64,000 bases of DNA from Theobroma cacao (lineage: Eukaryota > Streptophyta > Magnoliopsida > Malvales > Malvaceae): the NCBI RefSeq assembly GCF_000208745.1, contig NC_030852.1:33219379-33283378 (forward strand), written 5' to 3'. This document shows positions 25,513-38,100 of this stretch, piece after piece. Below the pieces are notes generated by a model. That model saw only the letters and a list, made by a program, of their open reading frames with translations. It did no database searches and had not been told where the DNA came from. The translations under genes and the position numbers were made by a program. Positions within the stretch are counted from its first letter, which is position 1. The number at the start of each line of letters is the position of its first letter.

Positions 25513-25879
25513 CTCGAGAGAGTGTTTAATCATGTCTTAATTTAATACCCCAATTCTTTTTTGACCCTTTATTGGCATGACTATCGTGGTTGCTTATTCT
25601 ACATATTATATGCATTGTCCTTGGTGTTGCTCTTTATCCTCTTAGATGATAGATACACGTTATTAGTCCATTGCTATAATTCAGCCTCATGATATAGATT
25701 ACTATTTCTATTGGAATATTTGGATCAATATACAAAAGGTGGTTAATTTGGTTAACTGATAAAACTCTTCGATATAGTTCTTTAATTATTTAAGATTTGT
25801 ATTCAAAATATATAGTATTCATTAGAGCTGGAATGATATAAAAAGGAGTAGCCAACAGAGGGAAAAAAAAAAGACTAGT

Positions 25880-26200
25880 ACATCATTTCACAGTTCACAC
25901 CCGTGTGCTCACAGACCAAAAACGGACTAAAAGGCCGACGAAGCCAGCAAAAATGAGTCCCCAATCCATGCAGAGGAAGACAAACGTCGGACACGTACAC
26001 GTGATCCCATACAAAAGACATTTTACGGAGGACACATCACCCAAGTCAGCCTTCCAAACAGTGGTAGCAGCTCTGTTGTCAGCCTAGCTAGCCAGGCAGC
26101 CAAGGACCACTCTCTCTCTCTCTCTGAACCCCATTGCCCCATTTATTATCCTCACATGCAAGCCTGATCGGGTCCATGGGGCGGGCGACCTGGTTGGTGG
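25880..26200. promoter_or_regulatory. GC-richer island with G-box and CT tract
   Basis: An isolated island in AT-rich DNA. It holds CACGTG at 25998-26003, with a second ACGT core at 25993-25996, and a (CT)n run at about 26110-26125. A 60-codon ORF (25905-26087) matches no family. It may be a distal control module or the 5' end of a non-coding transcript. Confidence 0.3.
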
Positions 26201-26913
26201 ATATTCCAGGGCCACCGAAGGGAGAGACCATTAAATGCTAGTAGTTGAGGATTCGAGAAAATGGAGATAAGGGAATTTAAGAGGGTGTTAACTGTGACGC
26301 CTTCTCACGTAGTTTGCAATAAATGTTTGAGGTTGGTGCACCAGAATCGAGTGTTTTATACTTTTTTTCGATAAATTTGAGAAGATTACATATTTCTCTT
26401 CCTATTTTTGCCTACATAATTTTTGCGATGTCGGTCCCATCCGGAAGTTTCCCTTTACCTTCAACTATTCCCAAGTGTATTTTCTTTTTCACTGTTTCTT
26501 TCCCAGAAGACAAGGTAGAAAACGGTTAATGTAAGGAATTATGAAAGATGCTTTCCGCATGAAGTTGGCACTTGACGAACAGTCTGTAGTCTTGTTCAAG
26601 GTCTCCAGAATAATTGTAAATTGATCATGATATTCTTTCTTTGGTTTCCCTCACAGATGAGTTTCCAAAATGATGATCAAGGCGATTGAATAACATGAGA
26701 AACAAAAACTTAAAGGTAGCATTTTCATCAAATCAATACGTAAAAGAGACATACATGTCTAGTATGTACATGTACATACATACATAATGCAAGATATATT
26801 TAAAAAGTTTTTTTTAAAAAAAATAGAAGGCCTTGAAGATCAACCAATTAATTACTTGGTGCCTGGCAAACTCGGCAAAAGTACCAAAACATGAATGCAG
26901 AAGTACTGACTGG

Positions 26914-27060
26914 CAGAGGTGTAGGGAGGGGGCTAGTAGGGGCCCTGGCCCCCAAATTTTAAAATTTTTTATTTTTATTTTTATTTTTTAAAAAAATTTA
27001 TAATTTTATCTCTATAAATATTAAATTTTTTATTTTCATCTCAAAAACGAAATTTTAACT
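26914..27060. mobile_element. Transposon terminal fragment
   Basis: The segment starts CAGAGGTGTAGGGAGGG, contains a GC hairpin (GGGGCC CT GGCCCC near 26939-26952), then A/T-rich tracts. It resembles the ends of the hAT-like element at 24432-25512 and similar plant repeats. Only one end is visible, so it is annotated as a fragment. Confidence 0.35.
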
Positions 27061-28820
27061 TCAGCACTATTAATTAGTGTAAGCAACAATCCAACACACC
27101 AGCATTCTCATTGAATCGTTTGCATTCAAATTCACCCTCCTTTGATATCTTGAATGTAAATGAACCCGCTTGAAGACAGTTCTAACATTTATTACACAAT
27201 AAATTTTATTTATATCCCCTAGGGTACTTCCTAGAGCCAAAGACCCATTTCTTTTCTGTTGAGGTAAAAAACTCAAAAGTGAAGAACTTTAATTAATTAA
27301 ATCTGGTAGCAAGCACCTTATCCCAATCTGCACCCACTCCAACTGCTTGAGTTGAGTTTAACCACCTGGTGCCAACTCTTGTTATATAAATACAGCCATT
27401 GATAGTCTTTCTATTTCCACAAAAACTGTTACGACCTAAATTGGAAAGCCTCTATTTTAAGGTCTCACGAAGAAATTGGGAATGGACCAGCGGAGCCTGA
27501 CCATTTGAAGGTTAAGTAGAGTAAATAACCAATATAACTATTGAGTATAGAAATTTTTGGTAGACGCCACAGTGCACCGCTCCCCAAGAAAAGCCCCTAA
27601 AACTGAAATTGGCTTTTGCCCATTGGCCTGTTGCCCTGCGTGTTCGAGAGGGCAAATCCTGGTGCACGCTTTCGTTGCCGGCATTTTTAATAATGACCAT
27701 GACCATGGATGGCGTGGGCCTCTTGGGAGTTGGGACCATGACTCATGACTTGGTTTTTAGAATTGTTCTAGCCTTTCTTCTCTTCCCTTCCTATTTTCGT
27801 TTCTTAAAATAGTTGTAGTAACCTAAATCTTTGCTAGTAAATAAAGACAAAAAAAAAATGTTTGATTTTTAGGTTTCATAAGGACAAATGTTGCTGTTGT
27901 TGAGTTCAAAAACACTATTGCTGTAGTAACTAGCAACTTATTCGCCAAACGTCTCTACTATCTGTAAAAAACAATGACTGCACATTGTTGCTACATGTTA
28001 AAATATCTGATTCCCTTTAGACCTTTAAAAAAACCTTAATTTTTTATCACTCTACTTTAAAAAATAAAGAAGTAACACAAGTCTATCCACAATCCATGAC
28101 AATTCTCTACAATGAGAGAAATTTAATCAATGAATTATCTTTCTGCGTGTCCTTGTAATCAGGCCTCAATGATAAGGACAAAACCATTAATAAAAAGAAT
28201 ACCAAAGAGATAATGGTTTAATTTAGACAAGAATAAAGTGGGTTTGATTTTGAGTTTGAAAGGATTGGTGCGCCATTATTTTCACTTGCTGCATCATTAC
28301 CAGTAAAAGTTTGGCCAATTTGCCTTTTCAAAGGGGCAAGGCAAACTGTTGCCATCATGGGCGATTAATCTCTGACATTGCGGCTGTTGCCATTAGAATT
28401 TAGACGACTCGGTTTATTGGAAACAAAACCCAGTAGCCTCATTAGGGAAAAATTAAAGAATTTGCCAATCTTAAATTAATAGGGATACAGGGTTATAAAG
28501 CTTTACCTTCACTACTATAGAAGTTTTAACCTTTTTTAGAAGAGAATACTAATAAAGGAATATAAAACGGAAAACTAGACAACGTAGGGGACTTCAATTC
28601 TTACCTTTCTGTCTATTCTTTCGGTACCCAACAAGAGAGACGGAATTGGAATTTCTAACCTTATTCTCCTAACCAAGGGAAATAGTCGCCAGCTCAAATC
28701 TTAATTATTGATTATTACCTTTCAAATTTTAAAGAATTCATTTGATTTCAATTATTTTATCGTGATAATAATCAAAATAGATCTAATAATTAAGCATAGT
28801 TGGTAATAAATCAATAAATT

Positions 28821-28890
28821 ATATATATTAGATATATATATTTCCGGTCTAAAAAATATATATTAGATATATATATCCGGTCTAAAAAAT
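28821..28890. repeat. Two-copy tandem repeat (about 35 bp unit)
   Basis: Two adjacent copies of an ATATATTAGATATATATAT-like unit, each ending CCGGTCTAAAAAAT. The first copy carries two extra T. No gene overlaps. Confidence 0.7.
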
Positions 28891-29894
28891 TATAGCTCTC
28901 ATATTAAAATTCAATACATTTATCACATTGAAGTCAAATTTTCTCTCATTCTTTCTCGTCCGTCATCCTCTGATTCTTTTCATTAAGCGATATTAAGTTA
29001 GTTGAGTATATTCCATTAGAATCTCTGAACTTAAATTTGTACTTGGAACCTAAATTTAAACCGGAAACAATAAATATCTTTCATCATTTGTTGCGTGGTG
29101 ATCTTAGCTAACAGTGCCGTAAATGAATGCAACAAGATTCTCAACTATTGATCATGAGATTGGACTCTTGGCATGCACATCCATATCATTCCCCTTCATT
29201 TTTTTGATCATTATCTTTTAATTCGTGGTCTCTCCTATCTTACTGAAGCCTTTCCTAAATCCATAATAAATGTTTAATCAGATTGAAAGTGATAGTATAT
29301 CTAACTCGGGGAGAGTCCTCACATCACAATAAAAGGTGGCTATGTTGGTTAAGGTTTATATTGAACCATTGTACACCTTAATTATTGCAGAATTTGCAAT
29401 TTTACTGTGATATTTAATGAAAGGTAAAATTAGGGTATTTAATTAAAATAACTTTTGAATCCTATAGAGAGGATAGGGACGCCTTTTGCTGGGTCTTTAT
29501 TCTTTTCCCATGGTGGTCTCTGTCGTGGCTCAAGGGCCAAGAGAAGAGTTGTGTAAAGGTAGGGATATTCATGCACAAAAATCTAACTCTAAAACAATGC
29601 ACTGTCCACTTCTACGAGTCTTTGACCGGGCATGGTAATATCCCCTTCACACGTTGTAGAAAGGAAAAAAAAGGTTTTCATTGACCGAAAATGTTTTTCA
29701 TTCTGCAAACCTCTGATTCATAACCATGATTACAACACGACGAAATAGCAAACCCTTCAGAAAATAAAAGAAAACGATGAAACAGGGTGAAAAAAAAAAG
29801 AAAAAAGAAAAAAAATCCTACGTATTTGGATCGTGTGTCTCGTGTCAGTAAAAACCAAATAAAAGAGACCAAAATAGGAGATAACCGAAAAAGC

Positions 29895-31511
29895 ATGGCT
29901 CCTTCCTCTTCTTCTTCTTGTTCTCCTTCTTCCTCCAAATCTCCTCCTCCTCCTCTCCCTCACCAGTCTCCTTTTTTCACCCCTGTAAGTTCCTTTGCAA
30001 TTCTGTTTTCCCTGTTTGTTTTGCGAGAAACAAATGATACCAAAGTAACAAAATGAAAGGAATAAATAATTACTTTTTAATTGGGGTTTTTCCTTTTTGA
30101 AGCTTTGGCTGATGAAAATGTTTGTTTCTTTTGCTCTTTTCTTGCTTTGTTTTTACAGATTCAAGAATGTGAAAGAGAGGAACAAGAAGATGCTACCCCG
30201 TGTGTAAGCACGGACAAAGGGATGACGCCAAAGCACCTCGCAACACCCCTCCATAACAAAAACATTGGAAAAGCCAACGCCAGGAAACGTCAAGAATCTG
30301 GGGGAAATGGCGGCGAAGATGGTTCGGTTTCTTGCAACAAGTGCAGGCCACACTCTAGGGAGAAGATCTCCGTGGTTCCTTTGGACAACAATGGAGTTAA
30401 CAAGCACTCATTTTCCATGGCAAGTCCTAATGGGATTTTCAAGTCCATTTTCCATTCTTTAACAAGAAAGAGTCCAAAATCTACTGATATGTCTACAGCC
30501 AGAGAAGAGCAGTGGAAAATTGCTGTTGCTGAACTGTCAAACAAGCTTATTCAATCTACAAGAAAGAGAGATGAAGCATTGCTGGAAGCTTCAAGGTTGA
30601 AATATTCCATGGCTGAGCTTGAGAAGAAGCTTAACAAGCTTGAAGTGTACTGTCATAATCTGAAGTCTGGTCTGGATGAATGTAACAGCAACTCTCCTTA
30701 CAGAATTGGTAAAGGTCATAATATTCATCAAGTGAAGGATCGAGATGGAGTTATTGGAGCTAATGAACAAGTGATTCAACAATTTTTGGTTTCTGTCTCT
30801 GAGGCTAGATCTTCAATCAGGCTTTTAAGTAGATCACTCACCATGCAATTAAGGCACATGGGTAGCAAAGTTTGTGAGAGAATATCTGTCCTTTTACAGC
30901 CTTATGATATGAAGATTTCTTACTCGAAGAACCCCAAAACCCTCCTTCTTTACCTTGAAGCTTTGTTGAATAAGGCTTTCTTTGAAGATTTTGAATCAAT
31001 TGGGTTTCATAAGAATGCAGTGAACCAAATATTGAACCCTATTGATCGTTGTGCAGCCAATTATGGGTCATTCAATGATTTACAAGGTTTAACATGGGAG
31101 GAGGTTCTGAATAAGGGGACAAGGCATTTCAGTGAGGAGTTTAGCAAGTTTTGTGACAGGAAAATGAGTGAAATTGTGGCTATGTTGGGTTGGAACAGAG
31201 CCTGGCCTGAGCCATTGTTGCAAGCCTTTTTCAGTGCGTCAAAGAGTGTGTGGTTGTTGCACCTTTTGGCCAACTCGGTGCACCCTGGCTTGCCCATCTT
31301 CAGGGTGGATAAGGGGGTGAGGTTTGATTCAGTTTACATGGAGGATATGGGTGGAGAAAGAGCCAGAAAATTGATTCCAAGCGTGGCTCGGCTCATGATC
31401 ACGCCAGGGTTCTATGTCTATGGCAATGTGGTCAAGTGCAAGGTTATTTGCAGGTACTACAACAATATGGACAATAGCTTAATTGATAAGGGTTTAACCC
31501 CATCTCCCTAG
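29895..31511 (+). CDS. IRKI: IRKI/GIL1-like protein (DUF641 family)
   Basis: Two exons, 29895-29984 and 30159-31511, encode 480 residues. The first exon supplies only 30 Ser/Pro-rich residues (MAPSSSSSCSPSSSKSPPPP). The donor is GTAAGT and the acceptor TTTTTACAG, in phase 0. The second exon carries a basic, Ser-rich region, then a coiled coil at about 145-200 (EEQWKIAVAELSNKL through MAELEKKLNKLE). The GIL1/IRKI C-terminal domain follows, with RSSIRLLSRSL, LEALLNKAFFEDFES, FCDRKMSEIVAMLGW and a final GFYVYGNVVKCKVICRYY. The closest named relative I recognise is the Arabidopsis IRK-interacting protein, a partner of the receptor kinase IRK; GIL1 paralogues act in light and gravity responses. 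Length fits IRKI. Function is by homology only. Confidence 0.88.
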
Positions 31512-31643
31512 TGTTTAAACTTAATTGGGTTGAGTTCAAAGTTGAAATCTCTTTTGATTACTTTGCACTTTGTAATATTTTAGTGTTAGTTTATATGTGA
31601 TAAATGGGTGTTCAAGAGTACTTTTTCAGTTTTTGGGGTAGGG

Positions 31644-31665
31644 ATATATATATATATATATATAT
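31644..31665. repeat. (AT)n microsatellite
   Basis: About eleven AT units in the 3' flank of the IRKI-like gene. Confidence 0.85.
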
Positions 31666-34600
31666 TATAATAATATTATATATTATATTTTTTCCCCAGC
31701 ACAGTTAAGTGCTAGGGGTTCTTGGATTAAAGTAAAGAATTGGCATTTTCTTGTTCTCTTTGTTTTATCTATTTTGAACATTTTTTACCATTTTTCTCCA
31801 AGAATTTTTTGGTGGGACTTGGCTATGTGGATAGAATTATCCCAAGAAGACATGAAAGGGAAAGAAGAAAAGTCTGAAAACCAATGTCACATGTGGATTG
31901 GATGCTTATCTTGTGAATGACTTTTGGATCTTCTACTGTTGGTTCGTTTTTATATGAGCAATTTCTTGTCAAATTCCCTTCTCCCCGTGGGATATAGGTA
32001 CCGCCAAGTGCCAGCCTTGTGCTCAACAAAATTTTTTAACCTCATATACCATTTAATTTACTCATAATTTTATCGGGATATAAGGTGTTGTTCAAGATAT
32101 TTTCCAATCCCCAAAACGAAAAGCAAAAGAATTGATTATTAACTATTTCAAGGTGGTGGTATCTTTCTGGGGGCGAAAAAGGGCACCAAATAGAACAGGG
32201 TGAAGGATAGGACAAAGAGTTGAGGACCACTCCCCATTTGAAGAACATTGTCTCTATCGACGCAGTGCAAGAGACCAAGAGTTTGATTATTCCCCCGTTT
32301 GGACGTATTTCCTCATTTTACTCTTTGGCTGTGACTTGGGGTCTGTCCATACTTCCCATCAGTTTTGAGTTCATATCATAACAGGGTTGAGCTTTGATAG
32401 TAATATAATGTTTACAAACATGCTATTTTTTTGTTAGTTTATTATATGCATGACAAGTGTTAGTGAGTCTTAAATTGATTAATGTGAATGCCTTTGCCTG
32501 CTCAGAAGTGTTAGTCTTTTTTGGGTCTACTGTTGCAAGGTTTTGACATCTAAGCTTTTAAATAGTGGTAACATAAGGATTTAGACTAGCATAGAGAATT
32601 TGCATGAGTAGATAGAGCTTTAGAGATTCCCCTTGTCCATTTTGCTCTTTGTCTTTCACTCCTTATCTTAGCTACAAATTAAGATTGGGACAATACTCAA
32701 GAAGTAGGAGCTGCCAAAAAAAGTGGGCAACGAGAGAAAAAGTCAAATTCAACGTTAGAACTTGTAACATAATGAGAACATGGATAATAAATATTGAATT
32801 TATGTTTGATGTATTGAAAGTGTGTAGTTTTTATATGCTATCAGGACATCCAATGATGTCACCTTACTACAAATAAATTTAAAACTTTTGAAAGATTTAT
32901 AAATAAATATTACTATTTCATAAAAAAGAATAAAAACAAAATTTTTCTCTCTCTATAACTCCCTCTCACCCAATCTCCCAATCTTCTTCACCTGTTCTTT
33001 CTCCCTTAACAACAAGAAATCCAAGATGTTTAAAAATAATATTTATTTCACTCTTTCTCTTAATCTATTTTTCCTTTTCTAATATTTATAATCCCCTATT
33101 TGATTAATAAGAGAGAATTTAATTTGAACTCGAGTCTAAACTTGACACCATGATTTTAATATTTATGGTCTCTTGATTTTGATTTTTGAAAATAATGATT
33201 TAACTTTGGTTGTGGCCTTTTAGTTTAATTGACTGATATGTCTTGCTGCCTTGTAATTATTGTGAGGAAAAAAGTTAGATGGTTGGGCTTGTATTTTTGT
33301 TCAGTCAGTGTGTTTCCCTTGACCAGGGCTCAGTAGATTTTATGTATTGATAAGGATCTGAAGCTTTTTTTTAAGAATCAAGAAGCACAGACAAAAACCA
33401 TTCAATGCATTTTTATTTTGAAAGGCTAAGCATTCAATGAAATCTTACCTGGAGAGTGCTGCCATTACACAAGCAGCAAAAACGCCCTCTCAGAACCCAG
33501 ACTTTCCTAACCCATGTCCATTAAGTCAAGCTAAGACTTTCCTAAGCTCTTTTACCCTTAAAAGTTACACAAGTTTACCAAATTTGTTCATAATGGAAAA
33601 ATAAAAAGAAGAGAAGAAGATGATGGAGTTGGAGAGGGTAAAAGAAGAGGAGAACAAGAAAAACATTGAGAGGCAGTTGGAGAGACAAAAAAAATTATTA
33701 TTTATGTTTTTTTAAAAAATTATTAATATTTAATTTTATATGTTTTTTTTTCAGTTTTAATTTTAATTTTTAAAATTTAAAAAAAAATTAATTTTACCTC
33801 ATTAATGAAGTGATACATTTTGATGACTTGACAATGTATTAAAACTATACAGTATTAGTGCATTAAATATAAATCCATGAATATTTATTTCTTTGAGTTT
33901 CTCTTAATTGATTCTTTTACTTCTTTTTTTTTATTTTGTAAAATAAAAATATTAACTAAACGAAAACTTTTATTTTTCTTTTGTTTTGGACGTTGGCTCT
34001 GGAGACCTTTATAGGTCAAAATACTTACAGTAGGAAATGGGCTTCTGCTCCAATGAGGACTTTTTTCTCGGGGGCTTTAGCCAGCTAAAAATATGGGCCC
34101 ATTTAGGGAAGACCAATGTGAGAAGTGGCCCATTAAAAGCATATATAAAAAACTTTACTAATTTTGAGGTTAAACCCAAAAATAAAAAATAAAAAAGGTT
34201 GACATTTATTTAACCTTAGTTTTTTAATCCAGATTCCGCGCCTCCAACTTTATTAGTATAATTATGTATTTAGCCTTGCATAAGTCAAGTCGCCCTTGTA
34301 CAACTTGCATGAACTGTATTAATTAAACAATAGAATGAATAAATTAAATAACATTTTTTTAAATTTTTCTCCTTTGGATTATATCTCCATGTATAATGAA
34401 TTCCCTACCAAGTCAGATATGCCCCAACAATTTTTACTCGGACAAACATTGTTCATGGCCCGACCCAAAACAAATCAGAGACCAACAAAACTTCTTATAC
34501 AATATATATAATATGGCATGTGACTAAATGACATGAGATTTTAATAGCATAAAATTGGAAGTTTCTATGACAGTTGTAAATCGAAACTTGTTATTGACTA

Positions 34601-34668
34601 AAACAACATAAAAAGGTTAAAGCAAAATGAAACACGCATTTTAATCAGAGTAGAAGCCTCTTTTCTTT

Positions 34669-34685
34669 ATATATATATATATATA
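34669..34685. repeat. (TA)n microsatellite
   Basis: About eight TA units in the upstream spacer of the KEULE-like gene. Confidence 0.8.
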
Positions 34686-35189
34686 ATTAATAAGAAAACA
34701 ACAATAGATCATTTCCAAAGGGGTAAATATCGTAAAACCGAAGAAATCATGAAATTTCCGAACAAGGAAATACAATTACGATCCTATTCATTACGTCAAT
34801 ATGAAATAGATGGAGAGCAAGGTTATAGACGTAATTTTACTCCACGTCGACCACAGTCCATGACCTTTCCCAGGTCCGAGACGGAAACGGGATGTTCTTT
34901 TCGCCGTTTCAACATTTGTCTACAGTCAACACGTCACAGGAAATTGAAAATTACATAAAAGAAAAAAAGAAAGAAAATATTTCTTAACAATAATTTCCCT
35001 TTTCCCCTTTTTTATTTTTTTTTCTGAATAATTAACTTCCAATTGAAGAAAGAAAAAGAAAGGGAAAATAACAGCTCCATTTCCTTCCTCCTCTCTTTTT
35101 CCCTTTCTATCTGCTTTGATTACTCCACGATCTCTATCTCTCCGGTTCTCCTTTTTACTGGATCGGTTAATCGGAGATTTTGAAAGACG

Positions 35190-38100
35190 ATGTCGTATTC
35201 AGATTCCGACTCTTCCTCTGGCGCCGGCGACTACAAGAATTTCAGGCAAATCAGCCGTGAAAGTAACTATTCTCTTCTCTCCTTCTCTCTTTACTTTAAG
35301 TTTCTTGTTCAATTTGGATTAAATTTAATTAATATTTCTCTAATCATTTTGATAATGATCTTTCTCGTTTGATAATCGTTAGTAATTCTTTGAAGTTAAT
35401 CGTGAAATTCAACTGAATTTATTCGTGATTAAGTTGTCAGTTAAGTTGATAATATTCTCAACGACTATTTCAGCAACTAACATTTTCAGACTCGACTGAA
35501 GTTTATGCTTTTTAGGAAGCCTCTGCTTTTTGATAAGAAATTTATTTCAAAAGGAAGAAGGGAGAAAACGATAAACGTGATCTTTCCATAACTAATCTGC
35601 ATGACTGATTGTATTTTTTACATTTTTTTTATTTTGATGCACAAAACACGACTGAAAAAATGCGAAATGACCTCGACATTCAACAATGCTAACTGAAAAA
35701 CCAAAATCAGTGCTATGACTGTGTTTCTGCATTATTTGCATCTTCCTTTTTGTCGATTAGAACTATTGTAAGAATGACATTTCTGATGACTAGAAGAGAA
35801 ACTTTTTGTACGAGCTATAGTTGATTGTACCGTATAGGACTCTCTCGTTTGCTTTCTGATATGAAATTATCCAAAATAGGTATGAGAAATATGAAGAAAA
35901 AGAAGAAGTTAAAAACAGTTGAGAATTGTGCTTATTGTGAAAGTTTAGGGATCTTTTGACTAGTGTAATCAAGGTGTGCAAGGTGCTGGTCAGTAAGAGC
36001 ACGTCACTGCCCTTAGGCAAGGTGGTTTTAGTAAGGCACACGAGTTTTATACCTAGGGCTTCATCTAGCGTTTACTATACCTTTTTTTTTTTTGGTTATT
36101 TATTAAAACCAAGGTTATCTTCTTATATGGAGTTTGGTTTTATTTTTTATCAATAGCTTGATGTATCTCTCTGGCATGATCTTATTGCTGACTGATTTTG
36201 GGTAGTCGAACTGATTAATGATATATATTGGATGTATTAGGATTATTATATGAAATGCTTCGTTCAGCAAAAACGAGGGACTCAAAATCAACTTGGAAGG
36301 TATGTTGATCATGTTGTGATTTTATTTTTTGTTATCTATTGGCTGGCATCTGTTCTGTTTGTGCTGTTTATCAGTTGCTAGAAATTCTGTTCTTATTTCT
36401 CATGTTGTTCAATCTTCTAAGTAGGTGCTCATCATGGACAAAGTTACAGTTAAGATAATGTCTTACTCTTGTAAGATGGCCGACATCACATCAGAAGGAG
36501 TTTCTTGTAAGCTGAGCTTCATATTTTATCTTTTATTTTGTCTACTGTTGCGTAAAAATTGATCTAACAGGGTGGAGAATGAAATAATGAACAAGCTGCA
36601 CTAGGGACATCATCATCTTAAATTTTGAAGGATCTTTCTTTTTTTCTTTTCTGTAAGTTTAGTGATTCTGGTTTTGTTTTGCAGTGGTAGAAGACATATA
36701 CAGACGTAGGCAGCCATTGCCATCAATGGATGCTATATACTTTATTCAACCAACCAAAGAGAAGTAATATATTTTCCCTTTAATGAGTTTCACTTATTAA
36801 GTTACTCTTTAGCTGTGGAGGTATTTTCCCTTTTGGGCTGGGGTTTTGTGTGGGGATTGCATTGTATTCTTTTTTTTTTTTATCTTTTGTCATACTTATT
36901 TTGTATTTACAGGAGCATAAAAAATTATCCACTTTTCAACAGTTGCAGACACCATGTTGAGCATTTTCCCTTGTTATGCATACATTTATAACTTGTCTAC
37001 CTATTTGCTAGATGGCCTCAAGTCATCCTTCCAAAATCAGAAATTAACCTCGTTGAAGCCTTATTTTATTCTACTTTTTACTTAAATTCCCATTTAGCGT
37101 AGATGTATGCATTAATATATGTTTTTTGCACAAGATTTAGTTCTGTTAATCAGTTTCAAAAGAATCATTAATGTGATATGTATATGCTAAAATGTCAGAT
37201 AATCCTATTTCTCTTGTGGTTTTTCCTCTCACCCTTTATATCTTCACTTATTTACTTTTGCAGTGTTGTTATGTTCTTGTCAGACATGTCTGGAAGGACA
37301 CCCTTATATAAGAAGTATGTGAAAGACTTTTACTTAGAATGTGTGTGGTTATATCTTCTGAATTCAGAGTCAATTGCAGCTTCTGATATGTATATGTTTT
37401 TGTTTGGTATGTGGAAGGGCATTTGTTTACTTCAGTTCACCTATTTCAAGAGAATTGGTTGCTTATGTAAAGAAGGATTCAAGTGTCTTGCCTCGCATAG
37501 GTGCATTGAGTGAGGTTAGTTTGCTTGCTGTGGTGCTTTTTTATTATTTGACTTGTGGTGAATTTATTTGTAGATTGGCCATTGTGCTTGAAGCAATCTG
37601 CATCCAATAAATTACTCACAATGTTTTCTCTTTTTCTTTTCTGTCTGTCCTTTTTTTTTTTATTATTATTGAATTTTCAGTAGGTGCTGATTTTTTTTTT
37701 TTTTGTGATGGCATATGCAGATGAACTTAGAGTACTTTGCGATAGATGGCCAGGTATATGATTTCATATAACCATTCATGTTTCCTATCTTGGGAAGAAG
37801 ATTTGAGTTTTAAGCTAGGTTTCTCATGGCATACGATCAAGCTTATATGTTTCTTTATCTCTATCTAGTTTGAGCTTATATGACAAACTTTGTCTGATTA
37901 GTTGTTTTTTCCAATTGATGGTAATGGCTTATCAGCACTGTCATTATGTTCACTTTGATTTTTATCACCACAGGGTTTCATCACTGATAATGGGAAGGCT
38001 CTAGAGGACCTTTTCGGTGATGAGGAAAATACTCGCAAAGGTGATGCGTGTTTGAATGTGATGGCCACCCGCGTTGCTACAGTTTTTGCTTCATTAAGGG

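Larger units (their letters stand above)
23520..29894. other. Gene-free spacer with transposon remnants
   Basis: Apart from the PAT leader at its left edge, no gene is supported. The stretch contains a hAT-like non-autonomous element (24432-25512), a GC-richer island with a G-box (about 25880-26200), a second TE terminal fragment (26914-27060), a GC-richer patch at 27540-27750 with no protein match, and a tandem repeat at 28821-28890. The last 200 bases are the probable IRKI-like leader. Short ORFs match nothing. Confidence 0.5.
31512..35189. other. Spacer between IRKI-like and KEULE-like genes
   Basis: After the IRKI 3' UTR comes an (AT)n run at about 31644-31665. No further gene is supported. 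Another (TA)n run is at about 34669-34685. From about 34820 to 35189 the text becomes less AT-rich, then CT-rich (35080-35160), which is the probable promoter and leader of the KEULE-like gene. Confidence 0.5.

Noticed and set aside
29678..29963. Arg/Glu-rich minus-strand ORFs upstream of IRKI
   Set aside because: They are antisense to CT-rich and A-rich leader sequence; low complexity explains the open frames.
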